Shown piece by piece: positions 16,617-25,470 of a stretch of DNA of 46,291 nucleotides. Numbering within the stretch: the stretch's first letter is position 1; each line of letters starts with the position of its first letter. A program made the position numbers and the translations under genes. The DNA comes from Opitutia bacterium (GTDB taxonomy: Bacteria > Verrucomicrobiota > Verrucomicrobiae > Opitutales > Opitutaceae): assembly GCA_947442255.1 (NCBI GenBank), contig CANEVO010000015.1, positions 1-46,291 on the forward strand, in the 5' to 3' direction. Under the pieces are notes generated by a model, which saw only the letters and a list, made by a program, of their open reading frames with translations, was not told where the DNA came from and made no database searches.

Positions 16617-19600
16617 TTAACGCCCCGGACCGATGCCGACGAGCGGCTGGGAACTGCGCAGGTAGGCGAAAAGGTCGCGCACCTGCTGTTCGCTCTGGGC
16701 CTCGAGCAGACCCTCGGGCATGAGCGAAGCCCCAGCGCCGGCGAGCTTGACGATCGCCTTGCGGTCGAGCGCGAGGTTCTGGCCGTCGAGGCCGCGCAGC
16801 ACGACAAACTGGTCGTTCTTCTCGACCAGGAATCCGCTCAACGAGCGCGCGTCCTTCGTTTCGACGAGCGTGTATTCGTAGCCTTCGCGGATTTCCGCGC
16901 TGGGGTTGACGATGTTCAGGAGCATCCGCTCGACGTCGTCGCGTTTGTAGGGTGTCAGGTCCGGCCCCAATTGCCCGCCTTTGCCAAAGAATGTGTGGCA
17001 GGCGCCACAGGTGTTTTGAAAAACCGTGCGGCCGGCATACGGATCGCCGACGCCGGTGTGAACGATGCCGGCGAGGCGCTTGATCTGCTTGTCCATCTCG
17101 GCGGTCGTGGGCCGGCCGTGACGGCCCCAGATTTTTTCTGTCAGGGCCACGACCGCCGGATCCTTGTGCAGTTTGATCGCGCTGACGATGTTGGGCGCCA
17201 CGGTGTCGGCTTTGATCTGACCCGCCGCGATGGATTGCAGCCACTGCCGCGACCACGCGGCGCGGCTGGCGAGCAGCGCTTGCGCGGCGTTTTGCGTATC
17301 GCGGTTCATCTTCGGGTAGAGTGCCACGATGCGTTCGCCCACTTGCGGGTCGTCGTAGGCCTGCAGCGCGTTCAACGCGGCCTTTTGCAGGGCGGCGTTG
17401 CGCGAGCGATCCATCAGCTGCAACAGCACGGGAACCGAGGCGGGGATTTTCACCTCGCCGACAATGCCGATGTATTGGATTCGGGTGGCGGCCCGGGCGT
17501 TTTCGTCGGCGATGGTTTGCAGGGCGGTCGCGATGGATTCCGGCTTGGCCTGCCGGAGGTCGAGCGCCACCGAGCCGGTGTCGAAGCGGGCCATGCCGGC
17601 GAGCAGTACGTCGGGCAGGCCGCTGAGCGAGCGGCCTTGAAAGGCGGCCTCGAAGCCGGCGAGCAACGCCGCACTGTGCTCTTTTGACGGCGACAGCTGG
17701 AACAGCCGGGCGCAGGTGAGCAAATCCTGGCGCGTGCCGGCTTGGGCGTAGCGGCGCATCACGCGCTCGAGGAGATGCTGGCGGACGACGGGGCGGGCCC
17801 AAACCGAAAGATCCTCGAAGAGCGCGAGCACTGCGGGGCGATCGGATTCGGCCTTCGTCTCGATGGCCCACCAGAGCAGCAGTGGCAGCCGGTTGTCGCC
17901 GGCATCTTCATCATGGGCCAGCAGCTGGCGCACGATGGCGAGATCGTCATGGGCCGGCAGCCGGCGGGCGGAACAGGCGAGCTGGCCGCGCACCTCAAGA
18001 TTGGTTTCGGTTTGCGCGAGGCTCGCGAGTTTCGCGGCGACGGCGGGCGAGACCTGGTTTTCATCGCACAGCAGACGGGCGGTCCACAAGCGGACGAACG
18101 GATCGGTGTGCCCGAGGGTTTGCAGGGCGGTCGCTTCGGTGAGTCCGCCGCTGAGATTCAGCGCCCACAGCGCCTCGAGGGCGAGCTGGCCGTTCGATTC
18201 GGCCACGAGTTTCGTGAGCGCGGGAATCGCCGACCGATCCTTGCGGTCGCCGAAAATGCGCAGCGCAGTCTGGCGATACCATTTGTTCGGATCGCCCAGG
18301 CGTTTGATCAATTCGGCGGTCGCCAGCCGGCCGAGGTCGAACGCGGGCGCGGGTGCCGCGCCCCTGGCGTTGAGACTGTAGATGCGCCCGTTGCCGCGAT
18401 CGATGCGGTCGTCCTGATTGTAGAGATGGTCGACCTGGCGATCATACCAGTCGCAGATATAGATGCCGCCATCCGGACCGACCTTGATATCCACGGGGCG
18501 GAACCACCGGTCGGGGCTGGTCACGATGCGCGTGAGGTCGATGGTTTTGAAAGCGGATTGGTCGGTCGTGATTTCGCTCTCGACGATCTGCCCTTGCAGC
18601 GGCTCAGCGCCGAATAGTTTGCCGGCGTAGCGGGCGGGCAGGCTGCCGCCGTCGTAGATGAGAAAATTGTGAGTGAAACGCGCGACGGAGCCGTGCTTCA
18701 TCGGCGGGAAATAACCGAACGCGTAGGGATTCGAGAGCGGGCCGTGTTTGTCGAAACCCTTTTGGAGATAGGCGCCCGGCATGTAGTAGAAGCCGCGGGT
18801 GTCGGCGCCGTTGTGCCCCGAGAAGATCCGGCCCTTGGCGTCGATCTCGACTCCGAACGCGTTGCCGCCGCCTTCGGAAAATATCTCGAAACGCTTTGTC
18901 TCGGGATGATAACGCCAGATGTGCTGGCCGAGGGAATTTGAGATGGGTTCCTTGTCGATGCCGGGTCGGACGATGTGGGCCGTGACCGTGCTCCCCTGCG
19001 CGCCGTAGAGCCAGCCGTCGGGTCCCCAGCGCAGGCTATTGGTGACGGAGTGAGTGTCCTCAAGGCCGAAGCCGGCGAGATGCACGACGGGATCGCCGTC
19101 GGCGATGTCGTCGTTGTTCGCGTCGGGGTAGAACAGCAGGTAGGGCGGGTTCAGCACCCACACGCCGCCGCGGCCGCGCTCGACCGAGGTGGCGACGTTC
19201 AGGCCGTCCATAAAGGTGGTCTGCCGGTCGAACACGCCATCGTGGCGGGTGCTCTCGTGGATGGTGATTTTGTCCCGGCCCCGGACATGATGGGGCGGTG
19301 GCAGCGGCACCTTGTCGTAGACGGCGCGCCAATAATCGTCGTGGCTGACGACCTTGAGTCCGGCGGGTTCGGGGTATTGGAGGTATTGCACGACCCACAT
19401 GCGGCCGCGTTCGTCGAAATTAAGAAACAGCGGCTGCGCCACGGCGGGTTCGGCCAGCAGCGACTTCAGCTCCAACTCGGCCGGAATGCGGAAAGCCTTC
19501 AGGGCCTCGGCCGGGCTTAGCGGTTGGGAATCGGTCGGCGCCACGCTGCTGATGCCGGGGGCTCCACCGCGAGGCCGCGTTTTCCCCTTCCTGGCATTCG

Positions 19601-19730
19601 GCGCGGCGTCGGGCGCTTGCGCGAAGGCCTGGGTGACGGCGAGGAGCAGCAGGAGCGGAAGCTGCCATCGGGTGCGGTGGATGTCACAATTCGACCGGAC
19701 GATGCGGGAGCACGGGGTGGGGTCGCACAT
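16617..19730 (-). CDS. Secreted PVC-type heme-binding protein: beta-propeller, HEAT repeats, cytochrome c (second)
   Basis: A 1037-residue relative of the gene at 7744-10458 with the same plan: signal peptide with core WQLPLLLLLAVTQAFAQ, an Ala/Pro/Lys-rich linker, a dehydrogenase-type propeller (about 70-500; NSLRWGPDGWLYGAQGSTVT, VGPDGGIYICDWYDRQ), a longer HEAT array (about 510-860), and cytochrome c with CGACH near 907-911, then LGPDLTPY and VNPSAEIREGYE. A long insert in the propeller and a different heme pentapeptide show old divergence from the first copy. ATG 19730 leaves a somewhat long, polar n-region; TTG 19754 adds 8 residues. It is divergent from the Tat-exported aminotransferase. 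Confidence 0.88.
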   Translation of the reverse strand: MCDPTPCSRIVRSNCDIHRTRWQLPLLLLLAVTQAFAQAPDAAPNARKGKTRPRGGAPGISSVAPTDSQPLSPAEALKAFRIPAELELKSLLAEPAVAQPLFLNFDERGRMWVVQYLQYPEPAGLKVVSHDDYWRAVYDKVPLPPPHHVRGRDKITIHESTRHDGVFDRQTTFMDGLNVATSVERGRGGVWVLNPPYLLFYPDANNDDIADGDPVVHLAGFGLEDTHSVTNSLRWGPDGWLYGAQGSTVTAHIVRPGIDKEPISNSLGQHIWRYHPETKRFEIFSEGGGNAFGVEIDAKGRIFSGHNGADTRGFYYMPGAYLQKGFDKHGPLSNPYAFGYFPPMKHGSVARFTHNFLIYDGGSLPARYAGKLFGAEPLQGQIVESEITTDQSAFKTIDLTRIVTSPDRWFRPVDIKVGPDGGIYICDWYDRQVDHLYNQDDRIDRGNGRIYSLNARGAAPAPAFDLGRLATAELIKRLGDPNKWYRQTALRIFGDRKDRSAIPALTKLVAESNGQLALEALWALNLSGGLTEATALQTLGHTDPFVRLWTARLLCDENQVSPAVAAKLASLAQTETNLEVRGQLACSARRLPAHDDLAIVRQLLAHDEDAGDNRLPLLLWWAIETKAESDRPAVLALFEDLSVWARPVVRQHLLERVMRRYAQAGTRQDLLTCARLFQLSPSKEHSAALLAGFEAAFQGRSLSGLPDVLLAGMARFDTGSVALDLRQAKPESIATALQTIADENARAATRIQYIGIVGEVKIPASVPVLLQLMDRSRNAALQKAALNALQAYDDPQVGERIVALYPKMNRDTQNAAQALLASRAAWSRQWLQSIAAGQIKADTVAPNIVSAIKLHKDPAVVALTEKIWGRHGRPTTAEMDKQIKRLAGIVHTGVGDPYAGRTVFQNTCGACHTFFGKGGQLGPDLTPYKRDDVERMLLNIVNPSAEIREGYEYTLVETKDARSLSGFLVEKNDQFVVLRGLDGQNLALDRKAIVKLAGAGASLMPEGLLEAQSEQQVRDLFAYLRSSQPLVGIGPGR

Positions 19731-19908
19731 GCTTGGAATCTGCCCGGCGCCCAAAAATTATGCAAGAAGGCCATCCAGCTCCGGCCGCGGCAGCCCTTGC
19801 GTTTTTTGTCGGAGCCGCGTTTCTCTTCGGGGCAAGGCGGGTTCGGCTGAAGGCCGCCGACCGCGATCGAAAATGGCAGCGCCGCCAACATTCAAAACTC
19901 CGGAAACG

Positions 19909-21225
19909 ATGAAGACCAAAACCACCCGCCGCGATTTTCTTGGAACCGCCACCGCCATGGCTGGCGCCGGCTTGAGCCTCGGTTTGGGCAAAACGTTCGC
20001 CGCGGCTCCGGCGAAGGGCCCGGCGGGCCGGAGCAAGGTTCCCAACTGGCCGGTCTTCGACGAGCGGGAAGACAAGGCCCTGCTGGAGGTGCTGCACAGC
20101 GGCATTTGGGGGCGTTCGGGCCGCGGACAAAAGGTCGTGGCCTTCGAGAAGGCCTACGCGGAACTGACCAACACCAAGTATTGCGTGGCGACGGCCTCTG
20201 GCACGGGTTCCCTGCTCACCGCCCTCGGGGCTTATGGCGTCGGACCGGGCGACGAGGTGATCCTGCCGGTTTATACGTTCGTCGCCACCTTCAACGCCGT
20301 CACCGCCAGCTACGCGCTGCCGATTTTCGCGGATACGAATTTGGAATCCTTCCAGGTCGATGCTGGCAAGATGGCCGCCGCCATCACCCCGAACACCCGG
20401 TTGTTGCTGCCCGTGCACATCGGCGGTTCGCCGGCGGACATGGACGCAATCGGCAGCCTGAGCAAGGCCCGCAACGTCCCCATCATCGAGGACGCCTGCC
20501 AGGCGTGGGTCGCGCAGTGGCGGGGCAAGGGCGTGGGCAACACCGGGCTCGCGGGCTGTTTTAGTTTTCAGGCGAGCAAGAATCTCACCGCCGGCGAGGG
20601 CGGAGCCATCGTCACCAACGACGGGGAGTTCGCCGACAAGTGCTTCAATTTCCACAATCAGGGCGGTGGCCGGCCGCGGACCAGCGGCGGCGGTCGCGGG
20701 GCGAACTTCCGGCTCACGGAATTTCAAGGCGGCCTGTTGCTGGCCCAGATGACCCGGCTCGAGGCCCAGTCGAAGATCCGCGATCAGAACGCGGCCTATC
20801 TGACGAGCCTGCTTGGCGAGATCCCCGGCATCAAACCGGCGCGGTTGCACGACGGCTGCACCCGCAGCGCGTATCACCTCTACATGTTCCGCTATCAGAC
20901 GGAACGTTTCGGTAATCTGCCGCGCGCGAAGTTCATGGAGGCGCTGGGGAAGGAGGGGATTTCCGCTTCCGGCGGTTACACGCCCCTCAATGCCGCCGCC
21001 CACGTTCGGGCGCTGGCCGCGAATCCCTACTACCAGAAAATCTACGGCAGGGACACGATGGCGAAGTGGGAGGAGCGCAATCAGTGCCCGGTGAACGATC
21101 AGCTCTGTTCCGAGGGGGTGTGGTTCACGCAACCGACGCTGCTGACAGACCGCGTGGAAATGGAGCGAATCGCCGAGGCGATTCGGAAAATCCAGAAGCG
21201 CGCGCCCGACATCGCGCGGAGTTGA
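19909..21225 (+). CDS. Tat-exported DegT/DnrJ/EryC1/StrS-family aminotransferase
   Basis: A 438-residue PLP-dependent enzyme of the sugar-aminotransferase type. It starts with a textbook twin-arginine signal, MKTKTTRRDFLGTATAMAGAGLSLGLG. The mature part is full length: GIWGRSGRG, ATASGTGSLLTALGAYGVGPGDEVILP, VPIIEDACQAW and the PLP Lys in FSFQASKNLTAGEGG (Lys 224), with a C-terminal substrate part. Family members normally transaminate nucleotide-linked keto-sugars in the cytosol, so export as a folded, PLP-loaded protein is unusual; the substrate would be an extracytoplasmic keto-sugar (inference). The start is ATG 19909; ATG 19873 adds 12 residues before the RR motif. Confidence 0.88.
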   Translation: MKTKTTRRDFLGTATAMAGAGLSLGLGKTFAAAPAKGPAGRSKVPNWPVFDEREDKALLEVLHSGIWGRSGRGQKVVAFEKAYAELTNTKYCVATASGTGSLLTALGAYGVGPGDEVILPVYTFVATFNAVTASYALPIFADTNLESFQVDAGKMAAAITPNTRLLLPVHIGGSPADMDAIGSLSKARNVPIIEDACQAWVAQWRGKGVGNTGLAGCFSFQASKNLTAGEGGAIVTNDGEFADKCFNFHNQGGGRPRTSGGGRGANFRLTEFQGGLLLAQMTRLEAQSKIRDQNAAYLTSLLGEIPGIKPARLHDGCTRSAYHLYMFRYQTERFGNLPRAKFMEALGKEGISASGGYTPLNAAAHVRALAANPYYQKIYGRDTMAKWEERNQCPVNDQLCSEGVWFTQPTLLTDRVEMERIAEAIRKIQKRAPDIARS

Positions 21226-21234
21226 ACGGCCCGT

Positions 21235-21264
21235 TGCCCCAGCCGGTTTTTGGGCCGGTGGGGC
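21235..21264. terminator. Probable hairpin between convergent aminotransferase and symporter genes
   Basis: TGCCCCAGCCGG and CCGGTGGGGCA pair with one bulge around a TTTTTGGG loop just after the aminotransferase stop. There is no T-tract, so termination strength is uncertain. The rest of the 186-bp gap shows nothing else. Confidence 0.4.
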
Positions 21265-21411
21265 ACCGCCCCGATCCCGTTACGGTGTTCATGGCGCTTT
21301 CAATTCCTGTCGACCGCGGGTTCCACCCATGTTTCTGCGTAGTTATCCTGCGCCACGGCCGGAGCTTGATGCGGGCGCGGCTGGGGTAGGGCCAACGGAA
21401 GGATCTGCCAA

Positions 21412-22779
21412 CTACCCCGGGCCACCGCTGTTGGCGGCTGGACCAGCGACCCGGACCTGGGTGTCGACCACCAGCGTCGTCACCATGTCGGAGCCGACGT
21501 TCGTCATCGTCCGGGTCATATCGAGAATGCGATCCACCCCGAGGATGATGCCGATGCCCTCCGGCGGAATGCCAAACGTCACGAGCAGACCCGCAATCAA
21601 GGGGAGTGAGCCGCCCGGAATGCCCGCGACGGCGACAGCGCTCAGCACGGAAAGGAGCAGCAGGGTGATCTGCTGCATGGCGGAGAGGTCGACGCCGAAG
21701 ACCTGAGCGACGAAGAGCACGACACAGCCTTCGTAAAGGGCCGTGCCGCTCATGTTCATCGTGGTGCCGAGGGGCAGGACAAAACCGGCCACGCTGGGCT
21801 GAAGCTTGAGAGTGTCTTTCGCACAGGCGAGGGCGGCGGGGAGACTCGCATTGCTCGAGCTCGTGGAGAAAGCCGTGATCAGCACGCCGCGGATGTCCTT
21901 GAAAAACTGCGCGGGACTCCGGCGTGCCCAGAACTTGATCCACAGCGACATCGTGCCGAAGAGGTGCAGCAGCAGCACGGTCACGCACCCGACGACGAAC
22001 ACCCCGAGCGCGATCAGGATGTCCACGCCGATCTTCACGATCACGCTGTAGATCATCGCCGGCACCGCATAGGGCGCGAGCCGGAGGGCGAAGTTGACGA
22101 TGCCCGTCATCAGCTCGGTCACCAATTCGAGCGAGTTCTGGAGCTTGCGGCGTTTTTCCTCGCCGAGTTGCGTGCCGACGGCGCCGACGAGGATCGCGAA
22201 GAGAATCAGCGGCAGCATGTCGCCGATCGTCGCGTTGGTATGGCCGGCGACGGCGCCCATCAGATTCTTGGGCATGAACATCTCGACGATCGCCGCAAAG
22301 TTCATGTCCGGGGAGGCGGCACCGGTGGCGATGTGCTTTTGCGCCGCGCCGCCGAATTCCTGCAGCAGCCGGGTCTTGGCGGCGGCGTCGAGATGGTTGC
22401 CGGGCTGCACGACGTTCATCATCAGCAGGCCAAGGCCGACGCCGATCGCCATGTTGAGGAAGAACAGGACGAAGGTCCGGCTGGCGAGGGGGCCGAGCCG
22501 GTCGAGCCGGCCGAGCTGCACGACGCCGCCGGCCAGCGATGCAAACACGAGCGGGACAACGACGAAGAAAAGCATCCGCAGGAAGATCTGCCCGAATGGG
22601 TCCAACACCGCGGTGCTGAACGCCCGGGCATGCTCGACGAGGGAGTGCGGTGCCCGGCCGAAGGGCAGCGCAAAGACCGGCAGCGCGGGGTTGAGGGCGA
22701 TGGTCGCGATCCCAGCGATGACGCCGACAACGAGCCCAAGCAGGATGCGGTTGGCGAGGGGGCGGTTTGACTCTGCCAT
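21412..22779 (-). CDS. Dicarboxylate/amino acid:cation symporter (DAACS family)
   Basis: A 455-residue inner-membrane importer of the GltP/DctA type, which brings in glutamate, aspartate or C4-dicarboxylates with protons or sodium. Signature elements are present: a serine-rich hairpin STSSSNASLPA, the transport-site segment GTTMNMSGTALYEG, and the last helix LDMTRTMTNVGSDMV with the conserved Asp, Arg/Thr and Asn. It starts at ATG 22779 (MAESNRPLANRILLGLVVG), as expected for a first helix near the N-terminus; the frame stays open upstream. Imported C4 acids could feed a PEP-carboxykinase reaction. Confidence 0.93.
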   Translation of the reverse strand: MAESNRPLANRILLGLVVGVIAGIATIALNPALPVFALPFGRAPHSLVEHARAFSTAVLDPFGQIFLRMLFFVVVPLVFASLAGGVVQLGRLDRLGPLASRTFVLFFLNMAIGVGLGLLMMNVVQPGNHLDAAAKTRLLQEFGGAAQKHIATGAASPDMNFAAIVEMFMPKNLMGAVAGHTNATIGDMLPLILFAILVGAVGTQLGEEKRRKLQNSLELVTELMTGIVNFALRLAPYAVPAMIYSVIVKIGVDILIALGVFVVGCVTVLLLHLFGTMSLWIKFWARRSPAQFFKDIRGVLITAFSTSSSNASLPAALACAKDTLKLQPSVAGFVLPLGTTMNMSGTALYEGCVVLFVAQVFGVDLSAMQQITLLLLSVLSAVAVAGIPGGSLPLIAGLLVTFGIPPEGIGIILGVDRILDMTRTMTNVGSDMVTTLVVDTQVRVAGPAANSGGPG

Positions 22780-22896
22780 GTTCGGGCCGCAACCTGCCGG
22801 CCCGCGGAAAGATTGTCCAATGGGAAGTGCATCCCGTCGCTTCGTGACGATTGACAGGCCGCGCGAGTCACCTCCATCTGGCGGGCCAACCCCGCC

Positions 22897-23460
22897 ATGA
22901 ATTTCCGCTGGATGATGCGTCGTCTGAACCGCTGGGGAATGTCCCGACACAAGTTACGCGGTGGTTTTTTGCACAAGCGGCTGGGCGATCGCATTCTCCA
23001 TCGCGAGTTGTGGGTGCCGACCCGCATGAGCCTCGCGCTGGCGTTTCTGGTCGGCATGCCGGTGGCCACGATCCCCTTCCTGCCGTTGCAGAGTGTGATC
23101 GCGTGCGGCATCGGCTTTCTGGTGGGCGCCAATCTGCCGGTGTGCCTGCTCCTCCAGTATCTTTCGAACCCGGCCACCGCGGTGGTGCAACTGCCCGCGT
23201 GTTACCTGATCGGGGAACTCGTGCTCGGCGGCGATTTCGCCGAAATCTACGCCCACGTGCGGGCCAATCCGGTGACGGCGTTTTCCGGGCACAACTTTTT
23301 CGCGTTGTATCTCGGCTCGTTTGTCCTCGGCCCTTTGCTGGGTGGGTTGGGTTATTTGCTCACGAAATTCTTTTGGCGCGAGCAACCGCCGAAGGCGAAG
23401 AAACACGGGCGGCATCACGGGGCGCCGTTGCCCCACCACCCGCACAAGAAGCCGGTGTGA
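22897..23460 (+). CDS. DUF2062 domain membrane protein
   Basis: A 187-residue protein with a basic N-terminus (WMMRRLNRWGMSRHKL), the DUF2062 core (PTRMSLALAFLVGMPVATIP, GANLPVCLLLQYLSNPAT) and about three to four membrane segments, ending in a His/Lys-rich cytoplasmic tail. Function is unknown; relatives often sit near lipid or polysaccharide genes. It lies 41 bp before mobA on the same strand and starts about 117 bp from the divergent symporter. Confidence 0.85.
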   Translation: MNFRWMMRRLNRWGMSRHKLRGGFLHKRLGDRILHRELWVPTRMSLALAFLVGMPVATIPFLPLQSVIACGIGFLVGANLPVCLLLQYLSNPATAVVQLPACYLIGELVLGGDFAEIYAHVRANPVTAFSGHNFFALYLGSFVLGPLLGGLGYLLTKFFWREQPPKAKKHGRHHGAPLPHHPHKKPV

Positions 23461-23501
23461 GCGGTCGGTCCGGTCGTGGCCGGGGCTGACCGCATCCTGC
23501 A

Positions 23502-24089
23502 ATGGAGAGTTTCAGTGCCGTTCTCCTCGCGGCCGGGCGTTCGACCCGCATGGGTTGCGACAAGGCGTTGATCGAGGTCTCGGGCATCCCGCTCTGGTCA
23601 CGGCAGCGTGACGTGCTGGCGGATGCCGGGGCGGCGGAAATCTTCCTGTCGGCGCGCCCGGAACAGCGTTGGGCGCACGCGGCGCCGGGTTTCGCGGCGG
23701 TGGTGGCGGATGCCGGTCCCGATGGTGGCCCGATCATGGGGATCATCGCGGCGCTCGAGCGTGCGGCCTACGCCCGCCTGGCGGTGCTGGCGGTCGATCT
23801 TCCGCGGATCGAAGCCGATTGGTTCCGGCGGCTCGGGGCGCAGGTCTCTCCGGGTGTCGGGCTCGTCGGCCGCCGCGGTGACGCTTTTGAGCCGCTCGCG
23901 GGATTTTATCCGCGCTCGATCCTGCCGCTGGCGCGCGCGGCGGTGGCGCGGGGCGAGCGTTCTCTGCAGCGGTTGCTGGAGGCGGCCGAGGCCGGGGGGC
24001 TGATGCGGGCTTGCCCGATCGGGGAGCACGAGGCCGCTGGGTTCGAAAATTGGAACGAACCGGCGGACACCGGGCCGCGGCCGGCGTAG
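23502..24089 (+). CDS. mobA: Molybdenum cofactor nucleotidyltransferase, MobA-like
   Basis: A 195-residue NTP-transferase that would attach GMP to molybdopterin to make molybdopterin guanine dinucleotide. The N-terminal nucleotide loop LLAAGRSTRMGCDKALIEV, the central DAGPDGGPIMGI and the metal-binding LAVDLPRI fit MobA; a MocA-like cytidylyltransferase is the alternative. It converges with a sulfite-oxidase-family molybdoenzyme with only 10 bp between the stops, which supports a molybdenum-cofactor role. Confidence 0.82.
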   Translation: MESFSAVLLAAGRSTRMGCDKALIEVSGIPLWSRQRDVLADAGAAEIFLSARPEQRWAHAAPGFAAVVADAGPDGGPIMGIIAALERAAYARLAVLAVDLPRIEADWFRRLGAQVSPGVGLVGRRGDAFEPLAGFYPRSILPLARAAVARGERSLQRLLEAAEAGGLMRACPIGEHEAAGFENWNEPADTGPRPA

Positions 24090-24099
24090 CGTCGTCCGC

Positions 24100-24741
24100 T
24101 CACGCGTAGCGGTCCTCGGTCCAGGGATCCGCGGTGTTCGAGTAGCCGCGGACTTCCCAGAACCCGAGTTTGTCCTCGGCGAGAAACGTGATGCCGCTCA
24201 CGAATTTCGTACCCTTCCAGGCATAGAGTTTGGGGATAATCACGCGCGCCGGTCCGCCATGCTCGCGCGGTAGCGGGGCGCCGTCGAAACGCGTGGCCAC
24301 GAGCACGTCGTCGTCGAGGCAGCGGTCGAGCGCGATATTGGTCGAGTAACCGTCGAAGCCGGTGAAATAGACGAAGCGTGCCTCCGGCTTGGGTTGGACG
24401 AGCTCGTAGAGCGTGGTCAGGGCCACGCCACCCCAGCGGCAGTCGTATTTGCTCCAGGTCGTCACGCAGTGAAAGTCGCTCACATCGTCGACCTGGGGGA
24501 GAGCGTTGAACGCCGGCCAGTTCAAAACCGCCGGGTGCTCCACCAGCCCGTCGATTTTCAACCGCCACTCCGCGGGTGGGATTTCCGGTTGGGTGCCGAG
24601 GTCGAGCACGGGAAATGCGGTGGTGAGCTTTTGCCCCGGGGGCAGCCGGTCCGCCGCCGCCACGGGCCGGGCAGTGTGCCCGAGCGCTTTCTGCTTTTCG
24701 GCCCAACGCTGCTTCGCTGCGATATAGCGATCTCTCGACAT
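24100..24741 (-). CDS. Sulfite-oxidase-like molybdopterin oxidoreductase
   Basis: A 213-residue single-domain protein of the sulfite oxidase/MsrP fold. The molybdenum-ligand cysteine is in DFHCVTTWS (Cys92), followed by WGGVALTTLYELV, GFDGYSTNIALD, HGGPARVIIPKLYAWKGTKF and the WEVRGYSNTADPW end, all typical of short sulfite oxidase-like enzymes. There is no signal peptide or Tat motif, so it is probably cytosolic, unlike MsrP. Substrate is unknown. Its gene converges on mobA. Confidence 0.88.
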   Translation of the reverse strand: MSRDRYIAAKQRWAEKQKALGHTARPVAAADRLPPGQKLTTAFPVLDLGTQPEIPPAEWRLKIDGLVEHPAVLNWPAFNALPQVDDVSDFHCVTTWSKYDCRWGGVALTTLYELVQPKPEARFVYFTGFDGYSTNIALDRCLDDDVLVATRFDGAPLPREHGGPARVIIPKLYAWKGTKFVSGITFLAEDKLGFWEVRGYSNTADPWTEDRYA

Positions 24742-24795
24742 GGTTGGAAGCTAGGTGGCGGGTGATGCGGCGCAAGTGTCCGCACTCCTCGCGCG

Positions 24796-25311
24796 TTAGC
24801 CCGGTTCCACGGTTTCCGCCAGGGCGCGGGTCACGGCGGCGCGCCGGCGCAGGTAGTAGATGACCATGCCGCCCTGGTAGAGCAGCGAAAGAAACGCGAC
24901 CAGCCACAGCCCGACCCGATAAACGGTCGCCAGATATTTCTCCGTCGTCATGCCCAGCTCCGCGGCGCTCAGGTCGATCAGCGAGCGCATTTCTTCGGGG
25001 ATGGGCGGCGCCTCGTGGTGGAGCAAGCGCAGCGCGCAATAGCCCAGAATGGTGGCGAGCAGGAAAACCTGGCTGCCGACGAGCCAGTTCATGCCGCGCG
25101 CCCGGCCATCGTTCAACAGGGCCGCGCCATGCAGTTCGAGGGCGCCGGCCCCGGCGACCAGCAATCCGGTGATCGCGCCGACGGAATCGCCGGCCAGCGC
25201 GGCCAGCAGCGCGAAGAGGCCGGCGATCACCAGCATGCTCAAGCCGTCCCGACGCGCGAGCCGTTGGACGCGGAAGAGGGCTTCATCGGGCAGGAGCGGA
25301 GGTTGCGGCAT
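24796..25311 (-). CDS. Small membrane protein of unknown function
   Basis: 171 residues with four predicted membrane helices at about 24-41, 44-62, 75-96 and 133-154, a soluble loop between helices 3 and 4 (HHEAPPIPEEMRSLIDLSAAELGM), and basic ends. I do not recognise the family. It is transcribed toward the sulfite-oxidase-like gene after a 54-bp gap and divergently from hrpA. Coding use matches its neighbours. Confidence 0.72.
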   Translation of the reverse strand: MPQPPLLPDEALFRVQRLARRDGLSMLVIAGLFALLAALAGDSVGAITGLLVAGAGALELHGAALLNDGRARGMNWLVGSQVFLLATILGYCALRLLHHEAPPIPEEMRSLIDLSAAELGMTTEKYLATVYRVGLWLVAFLSLLYQGGMVIYYLRRRAAVTRALAETVEPG

Positions 25312-25470
25312 GGGCGCTTGTCATCCTTGTGCGGGCACCGAACCTCAAGCCTGTTCGTGTGAACCTTGCATTGCGGGCCGCGGGGGCTTGCGGCAATCCC
25401 TTCGCGTTCCTGCGGCAATGCGATGGTGCTTTGCGTTACGCTGCCGCCGGACCGATCATTCTCCGCTTCT

